Notes under the pieces: model-generated
Databases searched by the model: none
Told to the model about the DNA's origin: nothing
Seen by the model: the letters and a program-made list of their open reading frames with translations, nothing else
Translations under genes and position numbers: made by a program
Source: Candidatus Limosilactobacillus intestinipullorum
Lineage (GTDB): Bacteria; Bacillota; Bacilli; Lactobacillales; Lactobacillaceae
Direction of reading: 5' to 3'
Length of the DNA: 52,624 nt
NCBI GenBank assembly: GCA_019117185.1
Contig: DXAF01000037.1
Location: forward strand, 1 to 52,624
Shown: positions 52,522-52,624 of the stretch, in pieces
How the letters are laid out: every line of letters begins with the position of its first letter
Position numbering within the stretch: the first letter of the stretch is position 1

Positions 52522-52624
52522 ATGTCACAGAATAATGATAATAAGGATCAGTTAGCAGGTCAGTCGGTGCCGGGGGAGCAGGAACTTCACCACCATCATC
52601 ATCGACACCACCACCATCATCACC
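52522..52624 (+). CDS. Start of a protein with a natural polyhistidine N-terminus (runs off the right edge)
   Basis: ATG 52522 follows GGGAGAAG. The 34 visible residues read MSQNNDNKDQLAGQSVPGEQ, Glu-Leu, five His, Arg and six or more His. Similar Asn/Asp- then His-rich cytoplasmic tails precede the membrane helix of some LytR-CpsA-Psr cell-wall ligases of lactobacilli, so this could be such a protein at the start of a cell-surface polysaccharide region. The identity is a guess until the rest is seen. Confidence 0.5.
   Translation, partial: MSQNNDNKDQLAGQSVPGEQELHHHHHRHHHHHH

Overview
The window looks like chromosome of a low-Cys, moderate-GC lactic acid bacterium, most likely a Limosilactobacillus such as L. 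fermentum or a close relative. The reasons are the protein families and their style (mevalonate pathway, C69 dipeptidase, IS30 element, B-type RNase P RNA, Lactobacillales-type DinG, GpsB and CarA), strong AGGAGG ribosome sites with frequent TTG/GTG starts, and a conserved Bacillales/Lactobacillales backbone (dinG-ypmB-dnaD-ponA-recU-ypsA-gpsB-rnpB...ypsC). The species name is an inference; no database was searched.

Layout. 1-900: the 5' end of an IS30-family element and a DinJ/YafQ toxin-antitoxin pair whose antitoxin frame carries a premature TAA. 960-9500: small housekeeping and hypothetical genes, a glycerol facilitator with a promoter and a near-perfect cre site, an aldolase-fold protein lacking its catalytic lysine, two divergent-family MFS exporters, a metallophosphoesterase and a zinc-independent S14. 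9550-11900: ahpC and an unusually permuted AhpF, with two PerR/Fur-type boxes flanking the promoter. 12000-17800: dipeptidase, cation/proton antiporter, tautomerase and glycerol kinase. 17800-20500: a sigma-70-like factor divergent from a tentative ComK-family protein, followed by an HxlR-type regulator. 20600-23900: a four-gene polar amino-acid ABC transporter preceded by a leader with its own promoter, a 28-codon peptide containing Cys-Cys-Pro-Cys-Cys, and an intrinsic terminator. 24100-27700: HAD hydrolase, RsmF-type rRNA methylase and SPFH protein. 27900-32200: mvk-mvaD-mvaK2 plus fni, which turn mevalonate into isopentenyl/dimethylallyl diphosphate. 32300-42200: DNA repair and cell-division backbone ending with rnpB. 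42200-49560: pyrR-pyrB-pyrC-carA-carB with two PyrR attenuators, sitting inside the otherwise conserved rnpB-ypsC interval. 49600-52000: a HesB-like protein, a triply damaged aldo/keto reductase and a THUMP methylase. The right edge starts a new gene with a natural polyhistidine N-terminus behind a long AT-rich stretch.

The most interesting signal is the cysteine leader peptide and attenuator at 23628-23864. Four Cys codons within five codons precede a terminator, and the four transporter proteins that follow contain only one Cys in about 975 residues. This fits a transporter expressed when charged tRNA-Cys is scarce. Second is an interspersed repeat family (at least four copies, at about 962, 3690, 20490 and 27729) that always lies just 3' of genes and carries a terminator hairpin whose arms change together. 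Third is the divergent sigma-factor/ComK-like pair, which may be a competence switch with a cre-like site.
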